From the NCBI GenBank assembly GCA_947495075.1, contig CANLXH010000002.1, positions 992,001-1,056,000 on the forward strand: a stretch of DNA of 64,000 nt. Reading direction: 5' to 3'. The notes beneath the pieces are model-generated. The model searched no databases, was not told the DNA's origin, and worked only from the letters and a program-made list of their open reading frames with translations. A program made the translations under genes and the position numbers. Below, piece after piece: positions 52,403 to 61,892 of the stretch. The first letter of the stretch is position 1. The number at the start of each line of letters is the position of its first letter. This DNA comes from an uncultured Croceitalea sp. (GTDB lineage: Bacteria; Bacteroidota; Bacteroidia; Flavobacteriales; Flavobacteriaceae).

Positions 52403-54270
52403 AAAAGGCTATTTGGTTTTTGTTAATAATTATGAGTAGCGTGCTATTTAGTTGTAATGAGAAAAGCGCAAGTAATAAAAACCCTATACCCATGAAAAAG
52501 AAAAAAGCAATTGTATATCAGGTTTTTGCCAGACTTTTTGGAAATACAAACACTACGAACAAACCCTGGGGTACTATAGAACAAAATGGAGTTGGAAAGT
52601 TTGCTGATTTTAATGATAAAGCACTTTCAGAAATTAAGAACCTTGGTATTACACATATTTGGTATACAGGCGTACCACACCATGCTGTAATTAATGATTA
52701 CACTGCATATGGAATTTCTAATGACGACCCAGATGTTGTTAAAGGTAGAGCGGGGTCTCCTTATGCGGTTAAAGATTATTACAACGTAAATCCAGATTTA
52801 GCAACTAATCCAGCAGAAAGACTTGAAGAATTTAAAGCATTAATTAATAGAACCCATAAGCATCAAATGAAAGTGCTGATTGATATTGTCCCTAATCATG
52901 TAGCGAGAAAGTATGAAGGACTTACTAATCCTGAGGGAGTCTCAGATTTTGGAGCTAATGATAATAAATCTGTAGAATATGCACGTGATAATAATTTTTA
53001 TTATATACCAAATACTGAATTTGAAGTCCCTAAATGGGAAAACAATTATTCACCACTAGGAGTTGACTCAAATTCACTTGAGGATAATAAGTTTAAGGAA
53101 ATACCTGCAAAATGGACTGGTAATGGTTCACGTTTACCACAACCCAATTTTAATGATTGGTATGAGACGGTAAAGATTAATTATGGAGTTCGTCCAGATG
53201 GTAGTAAGGACTTTGAAATATTACCTGACACATATTTTCAAATGGGTTATCAAGCCCATTTTGAGTTTTGGAAAACAAAAGACATACCGGATTCTTGGAT
53301 AAAATTTAAGGATATTGCTCTATACTGGTTAGACTTAGGAGTAGATGGTTTTCGTTTTGATATGGCAGAGATGGTACCCGTAGAATTTTGGAGTTTTATG
53401 AATTCTTCAATTAAAATGAAGAATCCAGATGCTTTTTTATTAGCAGAAGTATATAACCCTCAATTATATAGAGATTATATTCATAAGGGTAAAATGGACT
53501 ATTTGTATGATAAAGTAGAGTTATACGATAGCATAAAGCATATTATGCAGGGACATGGTTGGACAGATCACATTCCTGTTGTTCAAAAAGGAATGCAAGA
53601 CATTGAACACCATATGCTTCACTTTTTGGAAAATCATGATGAACAGCGTATAGCAAGTCTAGATTTTGTTGGTAAAGCGGAAATTGCAAAGCCTGCAATG
53701 GTTGTTTCTGCAACTTTAAGTGCCTCCCCAACCATGGTCTACTTTGGACAAGAAGTTGGTGAACCAGGGAATGAAGAAGCTGGTTTTGGCAGTCCTACGA
53801 GAACATCAATATTTGATTATATAGGTGTGCCAAATCACCAAAGATGGGTTAATGATAAGAAGTTTGATGGAGGACAGCTTTCCGAAAGTGAAAAAAGTCT
53901 TCGAGATTTTTACAAGCGACTTTTAAATTTTACTATTAAGAGTGATGCTTTAATGGGGGATTATCAAGAGATTCATTTTTATAACAAAGAGCATACAGAA
54001 AATTATGACCATAGAGTGTTATCCTATGTTCGCTGGTCTGAAAATGAAAAATTAGTTGTTGTATGTAATTTTGATTCAAACAAAAACTATGATTTTGAGT
54101 TGAAAATCCCGAGTGATATTATTTCTAAATGGCAATTAAGTGGGGAGATACATCAATTAGAAGAAGAATTATATGGAACTAAAGAATATCAACTTTATAT
54201 TAACGAAGGAGTTGGTAAAATACAAGTTTCACTGCAACCTTTAGAATCTGTTATTTTAAACATACAATAA
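52399..54270 (+). CDS. GH13 alpha-amylase-family lipoprotein
   Basis: This 623-residue enzyme has lipobox Cys19 (VLFSC), so it should act in the periplasm or at the cell surface. GH13 conserved regions are complete: DIVPNHV (region I), GFRFDMAEM with nucleophile Asp321 (II), LLAEVY with acid/base Glu350 (III) and FLENHDEQ with Asp414 (IV). A C-terminal beta domain follows (about 530-623). It should cut alpha-1,4-glucans or maltodextrins to small sugars for the GH65 step. The start is GTG at 52399, overlapping the GH65 stop by 4 bases, so it is translationally coupled although the two enzymes act in different compartments. Confidence 0.92.
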   Translation: MKKAIWFLLIIMSSVLFSCNEKSASNKNPIPMKKKKAIVYQVFARLFGNTNTTNKPWGTIEQNGVGKFADFNDKALSEIKNLGITHIWYTGVPHHAVINDYTAYGISNDDPDVVKGRAGSPYAVKDYYNVNPDLATNPAERLEEFKALINRTHKHQMKVLIDIVPNHVARKYEGLTNPEGVSDFGANDNKSVEYARDNNFYYIPNTEFEVPKWENNYSPLGVDSNSLEDNKFKEIPAKWTGNGSRLPQPNFNDWYETVKINYGVRPDGSKDFEILPDTYFQMGYQAHFEFWKTKDIPDSWIKFKDIALYWLDLGVDGFRFDMAEMVPVEFWSFMNSSIKMKNPDAFLLAEVYNPQLYRDYIHKGKMDYLYDKVELYDSIKHIMQGHGWTDHIPVVQKGMQDIEHHMLHFLENHDEQRIASLDFVGKAEIAKPAMVVSATLSASPTMVYFGQEVGEPGNEEAGFGSPTRTSIFDYIGVPNHQRWVNDKKFDGGQLSESEKSLRDFYKRLLNFTIKSDALMGDYQEIHFYNKEHTENYDHRVLSYVRWSENEKLVVVCNFDSNKNYDFELKIPSDIISKWQLSGEIHQLEEELYGTKEYQLYINEGVGKIQVSLQPLESVILNIQ

Positions 54271-54306
54271 AAAGATTCCATATTTTTAAAAATAAAATTG
54301 AAATAT

Positions 54307-55059
54307 ATGAACAAGCTTTCTTTACTAGGATTTGTCTTTATATTTTTTCTAAGTAGCTGCAAGATGGATAAGGATAATTTTTTAGTCATTGGACATAGAG
54401 GAGCTATGGGTTATGAAACAGAAAACACCCTAGCTTCAATCCAAAAAGCAATGGACTTAGGGGTAGATATGATTGAAATAGATGTCTTTAAAATTGAAAG
54501 TGGAGAAATAGTAGTTTTTCACGATGAAAAACTAGATAGGCTCTCCAATGCAGGTGGTAATATAGAAGAGTACAATATATTCGATTTAAAAAAAGTAATT
54601 CTTGATGGAAATCATCAAATTCCTATGCTGCAAGATGCTTTAAAGTTAATTGATAATAAAGTTGCTTTAAATATTGAGCTAAAAGGTGCTAATACTGCTG
54701 ATAGAGTTGATTTTATAACTGATTATTACATAGAAAAAAGAGGTTGGACTTTGGATAACTTTGTTATATCTAGCTTTAATTGGGATGAACTACGTGCGAT
54801 GCGTGAAATTAATCCAGACATAGCAATTGCTGTATTGACAGAAGAAAATCCATTAGCTGCTATTTCAGCAGCTAAGGAATTAAATGCAATTGCAATTAAT
54901 CCTTGGTTTAAAACACTTACTGCAGAGAACACAGAACAGATACAAAAAGAAGGTTTTAAAGTTTATACGTTTACTGTGAATGAAACCGAAGAGATTAATA
55001 AGATGAGGGAGTTTGGAGTAGATGGTATTTTTACGAATTACCCAGACCGCGCCAATTAA
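54307..55059 (+). CDS. Glycerophosphodiester phosphodiesterase, lipoprotein
   Basis: This protein of about 250 residues is of the GDPD family (UgpQ/GlpQ type), with the catalytic set GHRGAMGYETENT, EIDVF and FHDEKLDRLS, and a TIM-barrel C-terminus (VDGIFTNYPD). It cleaves glycerophosphodiesters to glycerol 3-phosphate and an alcohol, using a divalent metal. Lipobox Cys17 (FLSSC) places it in the envelope. I chose ATG 54307 because it gives a tight lipoprotein signal; a TTG at 54298 would add three residues. It lies 36 bases after the amylase gene and its stop overlaps the next start by one base. Confidence 0.9.
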   Translation: MNKLSLLGFVFIFFLSSCKMDKDNFLVIGHRGAMGYETENTLASIQKAMDLGVDMIEIDVFKIESGEIVVFHDEKLDRLSNAGGNIEEYNIFDLKKVILDGNHQIPMLQDALKLIDNKVALNIELKGANTADRVDFITDYYIEKRGWTLDNFVISSFNWDELRAMREINPDIAIAVLTEENPLAAISAAKELNAIAINPWFKTLTAENTEQIQKEGFKVYTFTVNETEEINKMREFGVDGIFTNYPDRAN

Positions 55060-56330
55060 TGTATGACCTTATAATTATTGGAGGAGGAGCTGCAGGATTT
55101 TATGCTGCAATACAGACCGCAACCAAAAACCCAGATTTAAAAATTGCAATTTTTGAGCGAGGGAAAACTGTTTTAGGAAAAGTTAAGGTTTCCGGTGGCG
55201 GGAGGTGCAATGTTACTCATGCAGAATTTAATCCATCAGATTTAGCAACTAATTATCCTCGAGGAAAAAAAGAACTTTTGGGTCCTTTTCATACCCATTG
55301 TACAGGAGATGTTATGGCTTTTTTTGAAGAAAGAGGAGTTCCTTTAAAGATTGAAGAAGATGGCCGTATTTTTCCAAAAAGTAATTCATCTCAAAGCATA
55401 ATAGATTGCTTTTTAGATGAGGTAGAACAACTTAATATTACTATTCTAAAAAACAGTTCAGTTAAATCTTTTATACCATTGGAAGATAATAATGGATGGC
55501 AAGTAACAACAATGAATACCCATTATCAATGCAAAAATCTTTTAGTTGCTACTGGGAGTAATCCCAAAATATGGAATCAATTAGAAGATATGGGTCACAA
55601 CATAATTGCTCCAGTACCTTCATTGTTCACTTTTAATATAAAGGATAAAAGAATTAAAGGAATACAAGGCGTAAGTACAAATGTTCAAGTAGAAGTTCCG
55701 CCAAAAAAATACTATAACCCCAAAATAGTAGTCCAATTACGCAGTAAGGTGAACGAACAACCGGTTTTAGTGAGTGATGGCCCTTTGTTGATAACGCATT
55801 GGGGTATGAGCGGACCAGCCATTTTAAAACTTTCTGCATGGGGAGCTAATATTTTAAATGAATTCAACTATAATTTTCGGATTAATATAAACTGGGTTCC
55901 AGAGTACACGACAGAAATGTTAGAAGAAGTCTTCTTTCAAATTAAAAATGTTGAAGCTAAAAAAACTATTGTAAGAACTAATGCAGTGGATATACCTAAA
56001 CGTTTATGGATAAACTTAACAGAAGCCGCTGGAATAGATAAGGCATTAAAATGGGCAGATGTAACCAAGGAAAAACTAAAAGAATTAGCACTTCAACTAA
56101 CAAAATGTTCTTTTAAGGTAGAAGGGAAAAGTACTTTTAAAGAAGAATTTGTAACTGCGGGAGGGGTAGATTTAAAAGAAATAAATTTTAAAACCTTTGC
56201 AAGCAAAAAGCTGCCAAACCTTTATTTTGCCGGAGAGATAATTAATGTAGACGCAATCACAGGAGGATTTAATTTTCAAAATGCATGGACAGGAGCTTAT
56301 ATTGCTGCAAACGCAATTGCTTCAGCTTAA
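55059..56330 (+). CDS. HI0933/BaiN-family FAD-dependent flavoprotein
   Basis: This 423-residue FAD protein has an N-terminal dinucleotide-binding motif (IIGGGAAGFYAA, 6-17), the family signature GKVKVSGGGRCNVTHAEF (about 40-57) and the C-terminal FAD motif FAGEIINVDAITGGFNFQNAW. The family (HI0933-like, sometimes annotated aminoacetone oxidase or BaiN) includes NAD(P)H-dependent reductases of unclear natural substrates. Its ATG overlaps the GDPD stop by one base (TAATG). It converges on the aquaporin gene with no gap. Its link to the sugar operon may be no more than position. Confidence 0.88.
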   Translation: MYDLIIIGGGAAGFYAAIQTATKNPDLKIAIFERGKTVLGKVKVSGGGRCNVTHAEFNPSDLATNYPRGKKELLGPFHTHCTGDVMAFFEERGVPLKIEEDGRIFPKSNSSQSIIDCFLDEVEQLNITILKNSSVKSFIPLEDNNGWQVTTMNTHYQCKNLLVATGSNPKIWNQLEDMGHNIIAPVPSLFTFNIKDKRIKGIQGVSTNVQVEVPPKKYYNPKIVVQLRSKVNEQPVLVSDGPLLITHWGMSGPAILKLSAWGANILNEFNYNFRININWVPEYTTEMLEEVFFQIKNVEAKKTIVRTNAVDIPKRLWINLTEAAGIDKALKWADVTKEKLKELALQLTKCSFKVEGKSTFKEEFVTAGGVDLKEINFKTFASKKLPNLYFAGEIINVDAITGGFNFQNAWTGAYIAANAIASA

Positions 56331-57059
56331 TTATTGTAAAACATGAAATAAACCTGCAGCTACTATTCCCCCAATCAATGGTCCAATAACAGGAACCCAT
56401 GCATACCTCCAACCATTAGATCCTTTTTCTTTAATTGGAACCAATGCATGTACAATACGAGGACCTAAATCTCTTGCAGGGTTTATAGCATAACCAGTGG
56501 TACCTCCTAATGATAAGCCTATACTCCAAACCAATATAGCTACTGGTAAAGCTCCTAAAGAGCCTAAACCAATTATTGTATCAGTACCTGTTATGATAGC
56601 ATCAGAGAAATAAAGTACTGTAAATACTAAAACAAAAGTCCCTAGAATTTCATTTAAAAGATTTATAGGCGTATTTGGTATAGCAGGAGTATTGCAAAAC
56701 ACGCCTCTTTTGGTATCTCCATTACTTGTCGCATTAAAATGATCTTTGTTTAGTAACCAAACAAAAAACGCACCTAACATAGCTCCAATAAACTGAGCTA
56801 AAATATACATAGGTACTTCGCCCCAAGAAAATTTTCCTGCGGCTGCGAGTCCAGTGGTAACTGCAGGGTTCAAATGTGCTCCACTGTATGGACCAGCTAC
56901 TACAACTGCAACATAAACTGCAAATGCCCAACCTGTGGTTATAACAATCCATCCAGAGCCATTGCCATATGTTTTAGCCAAAGAAACATTAGCGTTTACG
57001 CCACAACCTAATAACATTAAAAGAAAAGTGCCTATAATTTCTGCAATAAAAGGAGTCAT
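56331..57059 (-). CDS. glpF: Glycerol facilitator, aquaglyceroporin
   Basis: This 242-residue MIP-family channel has six hydrophobic helices and both pore motifs: NPA in SGAHLNPAVT (about 63-72) and NPARDLGPR in the second half; the Asp after the second NPAR is typical of glycerol-conducting members. It brings glycerol into the cell passively. The glycerol kinase gene lies 14 bases upstream on the same strand, making a glpKF unit in the order kinase then channel. Confidence 0.93.
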   Translation of the reverse strand: MTPFIAEIIGTFLLMLLGCGVNANVSLAKTYGNGSGWIVITTGWAFAVYVAVVVAGPYSGAHLNPAVTTGLAAAGKFSWGEVPMYILAQFIGAMLGAFFVWLLNKDHFNATSNGDTKRGVFCNTPAIPNTPINLLNEILGTFVLVFTVLYFSDAIITGTDTIIGLGSLGALPVAILVWSIGLSLGGTTGYAINPARDLGPRIVHALVPIKEKGSNGWRYAWVPVIGPLIGGIVAAGLFHVLQ

Positions 57060-57073
57060 GGTATTATACCAAT

Positions 57074-58567
57074 TTAGTTTTTAGTCCAATACTCTAAAGC
57101 ATCAATTGCTCTATACCAACCTTTAATACCATCATTAATAGCATCGCGCTTTTCAGTAGGTTTAAAATGAACATCTGTTTGCCAAATATCCTGAATTTCT
57201 TCAGGGCTTTTCCAAAAACCAACGGCTAAACCAGCTAAATAAGCGGCGCCCATTACTGTAGTTTCTATAATTTTAGGACGCACTGTAATTGTATCTATGA
57301 CATCAGCTTGAAATTGCATTAACATATTGTTTACCGTTGCTCCACCATCGACTCGAAGTTCTTTTATGGAAATTCCTGAATCTGCTTCCATTGCCTTTAA
57401 AACATCCATAGTTTGGTATGCAATGGCTTCCAACGATGCTCTAGCAATATGAGCATCTGTACTACCTCTGGTTAATCCAAAAATGGTGCCTTGTGCTTTT
57501 TGATTCCAGTGTGGAGCTCCTAAACCAGCAAAAGAGGGTACAAAATAGACGCCTTCGGAGCTTTCTACAGAATTAGCCAGCTGCTCTACATCCGAAGATT
57601 TTTTTATGATTTTTAAACTGTCACGAAGCCATTGCACTACTGCACCAGCAATAAAAATACTGCCTTCTAGAGCATAAGTTGTTTTCCCATTTATCTTCCA
57701 AGCTACTGTTGATAGTAGGTTGTTTTTAGATGGAATAGGTTTTTCTCCCACATTCATAAGCATGAAACACCCTGTGCCATAAGTATTTTTTACCATTCCT
57801 TTTTGAGTACACATTTGTCCGAAAAGAGCAGCTTGTTGGTCACCTGCAATACCAGCGATAGGAATTTTACTTGCGAAGAAGTTTGGGGTAGTATGTCCAT
57901 AAACCTCACTAGATTGCTTTACTTCTGGAAGCATACTTTTTGGAATAGTAAATAATTCCAAAAGTTCATCATCCCATGCCATGGTATTAATATTAAATAT
58001 TAAGGAACGGCAAGCGTTTGTTACATCAGTTACATGGAGATTACCCTGCGTCATTTTCCAGATTAACCAAGAATCTATAGTGCCCCATGCTAATTCTCCA
58101 GCTTCCGCTCTTTTGCGAGCTCCTTCAACATTATCTAAAATCCATTTTACCTTAGTAGCGGAAAAATAAGAGTCAATTACCAATCCTGTTTTTTCTCTAA
58201 TCAAAGAAGATTTTCCTGCTTGCTTGAGTTCATCACAAAAATCTGCAGTTCTTTTATCTTGCCATACTATGGCGTTATAGATAGGCTCTCCGGTTTTTCT
58301 ATCCCAAACAACTGCAGTTTCACGCTGATTTGTAATCCCAATTGCCACTATTTGGGAACCCTCTATACCTTTTTTTGCAGCTGCTTCTGCAGCCATTCCA
58401 GCTTGTGTAGACCATATTTCTGTAGCATCATGCTCAACCCATCCTGGTTTAGGAAAAATTTGAGTGAACTCTTTTTGGGCAACAGAAACTATACTTCCTT
58501 TTTTATCAAAAACTACGGCTCTGGAACTGGTAGTTCCTTGATCTAAGGCTAAAATATATTTACTCAT
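57074..58567 (-). CDS. glpK: Glycerol kinase
   Basis: This 497-residue FGGY-family kinase has the family signatures [13 protein letters not shown] (9-21), [43 protein letters not shown] and the C-terminal [17 protein letters not shown]. It phosphorylates glycerol to glycerol 3-phosphate in the cytoplasm after uptake by the adjacent facilitator. The glycerol 3-phosphate dehydrogenase gene is not in the window. It starts a two-gene operon with glpF and is divergent from the DUF1697 gene (80-base gap). Confidence 0.96.
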   Translation of the reverse strand: MSKYILALDQGTTSSRAVVFDKKGSIVSVAQKEFTQIFPKPGWVEHDATEIWSTQAGMAAEAAAKKGIEGSQIVAIGITNQRETAVVWDRKTGEPIYNAIVWQDKRTADFCDELKQAGKSSLIREKTGLVIDSYFSATKVKWILDNVEGARKRAEAGELAWGTIDSWLIWKMTQGNLHVTDVTNACRSLIFNINTMAWDDELLELFTIPKSMLPEVKQSSEVYGHTTPNFFASKIPIAGIAGDQQAALFGQMCTQKGMVKNTYGTGCFMLMNVGEKPIPSKNNLLSTVAWKINGKTTYALEGSIFIAGAVVQWLRDSLKIIKKSSDVEQLANSVESSEGVYFVPSFAGLGAPHWNQKAQGTIFGLTRGSTDAHIARASLEAIAYQTMDVLKAMEADSGISIKELRVDGGATVNNMLMQFQADVIDTITVRPKIIETTVMGAAYLAGLAVGFWKSPEEIQDIWQTDVHFKPTEKRDAINDGIKGWYRAIDALEYWTKN

Positions 58568-58647
58568 TCTATGGATTTAATGGTAGGAAATTACTAAAAA
58601 TAATTATAGTAGATTTAAGTAGTATTAAGTAAATATGTTAGTTTAAG

Positions 58648-59178
58648 ATGAAAACTTTTGTAGTGTTTTTAAGGGGAATCAATGTTGGCGGGCAGAAAAA
58701 AATAAAAATGGCTGATTTAAAAACCAGTTTGCAAAATTCAAACTTTAAAAATGTGAGCACCTATATACAAAGTGGAAACCTTATTTTGAACAGTGACGGA
58801 GAGACTATGACAATTATAGAAAAGCAAATTGAAAGTCTAATTTTAAAAGACTTTGGTTTTGAGGTGCCAGTGTTGCTAACTACTAAAGAAAAACTAAAAC
58901 TAATACTTGAAGCTTATCCTTTTAACGATGCAGAAGACAAGAATAAATACTTCACGTTACTGCACACTGCTGCAAATGAATCTTTAGTAACGGAGTTTAA
59001 TAAACTAAAATTTTCTTCCGAAGATTTTTTAGTCACTAAAGATTGTGTCTATTTAAACTGCAAGCAAGGTGCAGGAAAGGCAAAATTGAATAATAATTTA
59101 ATTGAAAGAAAACTTGATGTGGTTGCAACTACGCGAAACTTAAGGACCATGCAAAAAATGATAGAATTAGTAAGTTAA
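58648..59178 (+). CDS. DUF1697-family protein
   Basis: This 176-residue protein has the DUF1697 opening pattern FLRGINVGGQKKIKMADLK and the middle motif VSTYIQSGNLIL, which are highly typical of that family, and a C-terminal LDVVATTRNLRTMQKM. The function is unknown; it has no signal peptide or membrane segment. It converges on the TspO gene with a 4-base overlap. Confidence 0.88.
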   Translation: MKTFVVFLRGINVGGQKKIKMADLKTSLQNSNFKNVSTYIQSGNLILNSDGETMTIIEKQIESLILKDFGFEVPVLLTTKEKLKLILEAYPFNDAEDKNKYFTLLHTAANESLVTEFNKLKFSSEDFLVTKDCVYLNCKQGAGKAKLNNNLIERKLDVVATTRNLRTMQKMIELVS

Positions 59179-59648
59179 TTAAGCTCCCAAATTTTGTAAT
59201 TAAGCAAAGTAGCAAAACATACCCAAAGCAGGTAAGGAACCATTAGAAGTGCTGCTTTTTTGCTCACAACATTAAACCATTTTATGGTAAATATAATTGC
59301 AATTAGTAATGCTATTATTACAAAGAGAGCGGCAAGAATATTTTTTAGGCCAAAAAATATCATGCTCCATAACGCATTTAAGAGTAATTGAAAACCAAAG
59401 TGGTACAATGCTGTTTTAACCCAAATATGATGGAATCCTTTTCCCCAAACTACACCAGCAGCTACTCCCATCATCAAATAAAGCACGCTCCAGACAGGGG
59501 CAAAAAGCCAATTAGGAGGATTAAAATTTGGTTTATTTAATGTTGGATACCAATCATTAACCGAGCTTTGGGTTATAAAACTAGAAAGAAACCCAATTAT
59601 TAGGCAGACAAGAACTGTTATTACTATTTTGAGAATTTTTCTTTTCAT
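59175..59648 (-). CDS. tspO: TspO/MBR-family tryptophan-rich membrane protein
   Basis: This 157-residue inner-membrane protein has five hydrophobic helices and the TspO wording WYPTLNKPNFNPPNWLFAPVW (about 33-53; Trp/Pro-rich) and ALWSMIFFG. Members bind porphyrins, haem or other hydrophobic ligands and affect stress and tetrapyrrole handling. Length fits the family. It is a single gene, convergent with DUF1697 and divergent from mvaD. Confidence 0.92.
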   Translation of the reverse strand: MKRKILKIVITVLVCLIIGFLSSFITQSSVNDWYPTLNKPNFNPPNWLFAPVWSVLYLMMGVAAGVVWGKGFHHIWVKTALYHFGFQLLLNALWSMIFFGLKNILAALFVIIALLIAIIFTIKWFNVVSKKAALLMVPYLLWVCFATLLNYKIWELN

Positions 59649-59715
59649 GGGTAATGCGCCTAGCTCTAAAATAACAATTTATTTTTATCAAATGAAACAG
59701 TCAAAAACGCATTCT

Positions 59716-59723
59716 TATCTTTG
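59716..59723 (+). promoter_or_regulatory. -7 promoter element upstream of mvaD
   Basis: TATCTTTG matches TAnnTTTG and ends 16 bases before the ATG of mvaD, a short but common leader length in flavobacteria. The -33 element is weak. Confidence 0.45.
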
Positions 59724-59739
59724 CCAAAAAATTGTTTGA

Positions 59740-60828
59740 ATGACAGAAAGTGATTTTGTTCTAAAAGGTAGTTTTGAATATCCTTTGGAAGGCAATATTG
59801 TATGGAAAGCTCCAAGCAATATAGCGTTGGTAAAATATTGGGGTAAAAAACCAAATCAGATCCCAGCTAACCCTTCTATTAGCTTCACCTTAGACGCTTG
59901 CGCTACAACTACCTCTTTAAGTTTTAAAAAGCTAGAACAAAAATCTAATTTTTTCTCTTTTGACCTTCTTTTTGAAGGAAAAGCTAAAGAAGATTTTAAA
60001 CCAAAGATTACCACTTTTTTGGAACGAATAGAAAAGTATGTTCCCTTTCTTAAAGAATATCATTTTAATATCGAAACCTCAAATTCTTTTCCACATAGCA
60101 GTGGTATTGCTTCTTCAGCGAGTGGAATGGCAGCTCTGTCATTATGCTTAGTATCTATTGAAAAAATGATAAACCCTTCTTTAGAAGAAGCTTTTTTAAA
60201 GCAAAAAGCTTCATTTTTGGCAAGATTAGGCTCTGGGAGTGCTTGTAGAAGTATTGAAGGAGATTTAATTCAATGGGGAGAATACAAGAATATTACTGAA
60301 AGCTCTAACCTTTATGGAGTTAAATATCCATTTGATGTTCACTCAGTTTTTAAGAATTACCATGATACTATTTTACTGGTTCATAAAGGTCAAAAAACTG
60401 TTAGTAGCACAGTTGGCCACGATTTAATGCACAATCACCCTTTCGCCGAGGAGCGTTTTAAACAAGCACATATTAATTTAGACAAGCTTAATGCTACTTT
60501 TAAAGAAGGCAATCTAGACAACTTTATAGCCATTGTGGAAAGTGAAGCGTTGACACTCCATGCTATGATGATGACAAGTTTGCCATATTTTATTCTTATG
60601 AAACCTAATACTATGGAAATTATAAATAGAATTTGGGAATTTCGTAAAAGGTCAAAAACGCATGTTTGTTTTACATTAGATGCGGGTGCAAATGTTCATG
60701 TCTTATATCCTGAATCTGAAAAGAAAGAAGTATTCCAATTTATTAAAGATGAATTGGTTGCGTTCTGTGAAAATGGGCATTATATTTGCGACCGAATTGG
60801 ATATGGTGCTAAAGAATTGAAGGTGTAG
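59740..60828 (+). CDS. mvaD: Diphosphomevalonate decarboxylase
   Basis: This 362-residue GHMP-superfamily enzyme has the decarboxylase-specific N-terminal block APSNIALVKYWGKKPNQIP (about 24-42), the ATP-binding loop SFPHSSGIASSASGMAALS and the late region HVCFTLDAGANVHVLYP. It makes isopentenyl diphosphate from diphosphomevalonate with ATP, releasing CO2. It heads the isoprenoid group and is followed by mevalonate kinase (121-base gap) and a UbiA-type prenyltransferase, so this organism uses the mevalonate route, as flavobacteria do. Confidence 0.94.
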   Translation: MTESDFVLKGSFEYPLEGNIVWKAPSNIALVKYWGKKPNQIPANPSISFTLDACATTTSLSFKKLEQKSNFFSFDLLFEGKAKEDFKPKITTFLERIEKYVPFLKEYHFNIETSNSFPHSSGIASSASGMAALSLCLVSIEKMINPSLEEAFLKQKASFLARLGSGSACRSIEGDLIQWGEYKNITESSNLYGVKYPFDVHSVFKNYHDTILLVHKGQKTVSSTVGHDLMHNHPFAEERFKQAHINLDKLNATFKEGNLDNFIAIVESEALTLHAMMMTSLPYFILMKPNTMEIINRIWEFRKRSKTHVCFTLDAGANVHVLYPESEKKEVFQFIKDELVAFCENGHYICDRIGYGAKELKV

Positions 60829-60949
60829 TTGCCAGAATCTATTGCAAGGGAATTGGTTGTTTGATAGTGTAAATAATACTTAGAACGATGTAATTTGATA
60901 TCCCTATCAATAATGTTTATCTTTAACTTGTAAAGTCTAGACAATTGTT

Positions 60950-61882
60950 ATGAAAGGACCGTTATTTTATTCAAAAATTCTTTTGTTTGGTGAGTACGGA
61001 ATCATTAAAGATTCTAAAGGCCTTTCTATACCATATAATTTTTTTAAAGGAGCTCTAAAAACAAATACTAATCTTTCCGAAGAGGCAAGTGAATCTAATA
61101 GAAGTCTTGGAAAATTTTGTACTTATTTAGCAGAAATCCAAAGTAAAGATTTAGTGCAATTTGATATTGCTGCCTTTGAGAAAGATGTGGAACAAGGAAT
61201 GTATTTTGATAGTTCTATCCCTCAAGGTTATGGAGTAGGTAGCAGCGGTGCCCTTGTAGCTGCTATTTATGATAAATATGCATCTAATAAAATCACAGTT
61301 CTAGAAAACCTAACCAGAGAAAAGCTCTTAAAGCTTAAAACTATTTTTGGAGAAATGGAATCTTTTTTCCATGGTAAAAGTTCTGGTTTAGACCCTTTAA
61401 ATAGTTATTTGAGTTTGCCTATTCTTATCAATTCTAAGAATAATATAGAATCTACAAGCCTACCAACGCAGCACAAAGAAGGTAAAGGAGCTGTTTTCTT
61501 GTTGGATAGCGGGATTATAGGTGAGACTGCGCCTATGGTGCAAATCTTTATGGAACAAATGAAGCAGGAAGGTTTTCGTAATATGTTAAAAGACAAGTTC
61601 ATTAAACATACAGATGCATGTGTAGAACATTTTTTAAATGGAGATATTAAATCTTTGTTTGGTCATGTTAAGCAGTTATCAAATGTAGTGTTGGATAACT
61701 TTAAACCTATGATTCCAAAAGAATTTCATAACCTTTGGGAAAAAGGTATAGAGACTAACGATTACTACTTAAAACTTTGTGGTTCTGGTGGTGGAGGTTA
61801 TATTTTAGGTTTCACTGAAGATATTGATAAGGCTAAGAAATCCCTTCAAGGGCACAAATTAGAAGTGGTTTACAATTTCTAG
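60950..61882 (+). CDS. Mevalonate kinase-type GHMP kinase
   Basis: This 310-residue kinase has the GHMP N-terminal motif KILLFGEYGIIKDSKGLSIP (9-28), ATP-binding PQGYGVGSSGAL (91-102) and C-terminal LCGSGGGGYILGF. Placement directly between diphosphomevalonate decarboxylase and a prenyltransferase supports phosphorylation of mevalonate. Its sequence is rather divergent from the eukaryotic enzyme, so phosphomevalonate kinase activity is a less likely alternative. The next gene follows after 10 bases. Confidence 0.88.
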   Translation: MKGPLFYSKILLFGEYGIIKDSKGLSIPYNFFKGALKTNTNLSEEASESNRSLGKFCTYLAEIQSKDLVQFDIAAFEKDVEQGMYFDSSIPQGYGVGSSGALVAAIYDKYASNKITVLENLTREKLLKLKTIFGEMESFFHGKSSGLDPLNSYLSLPILINSKNNIESTSLPTQHKEGKGAVFLLDSGIIGETAPMVQIFMEQMKQEGFRNMLKDKFIKHTDACVEHFLNGDIKSLFGHVKQLSNVVLDNFKPMIPKEFHNLWEKGIETNDYYLKLCGSGGGGYILGFTEDIDKAKKSLQGHKLEVVYNF

Positions 61883-61892
61883 ATAAATCCTA

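Noticed and set aside
56331-58567. glpF-glpK as the glycerol branch of a sulfoquinovosyl-glycerol pathway
   Set aside because: Glycerol released from such a glycoside would fit, but the genes are 17 kb away, lack the 18-bp operator, and form an ordinary glycerol operon found in many genomes.
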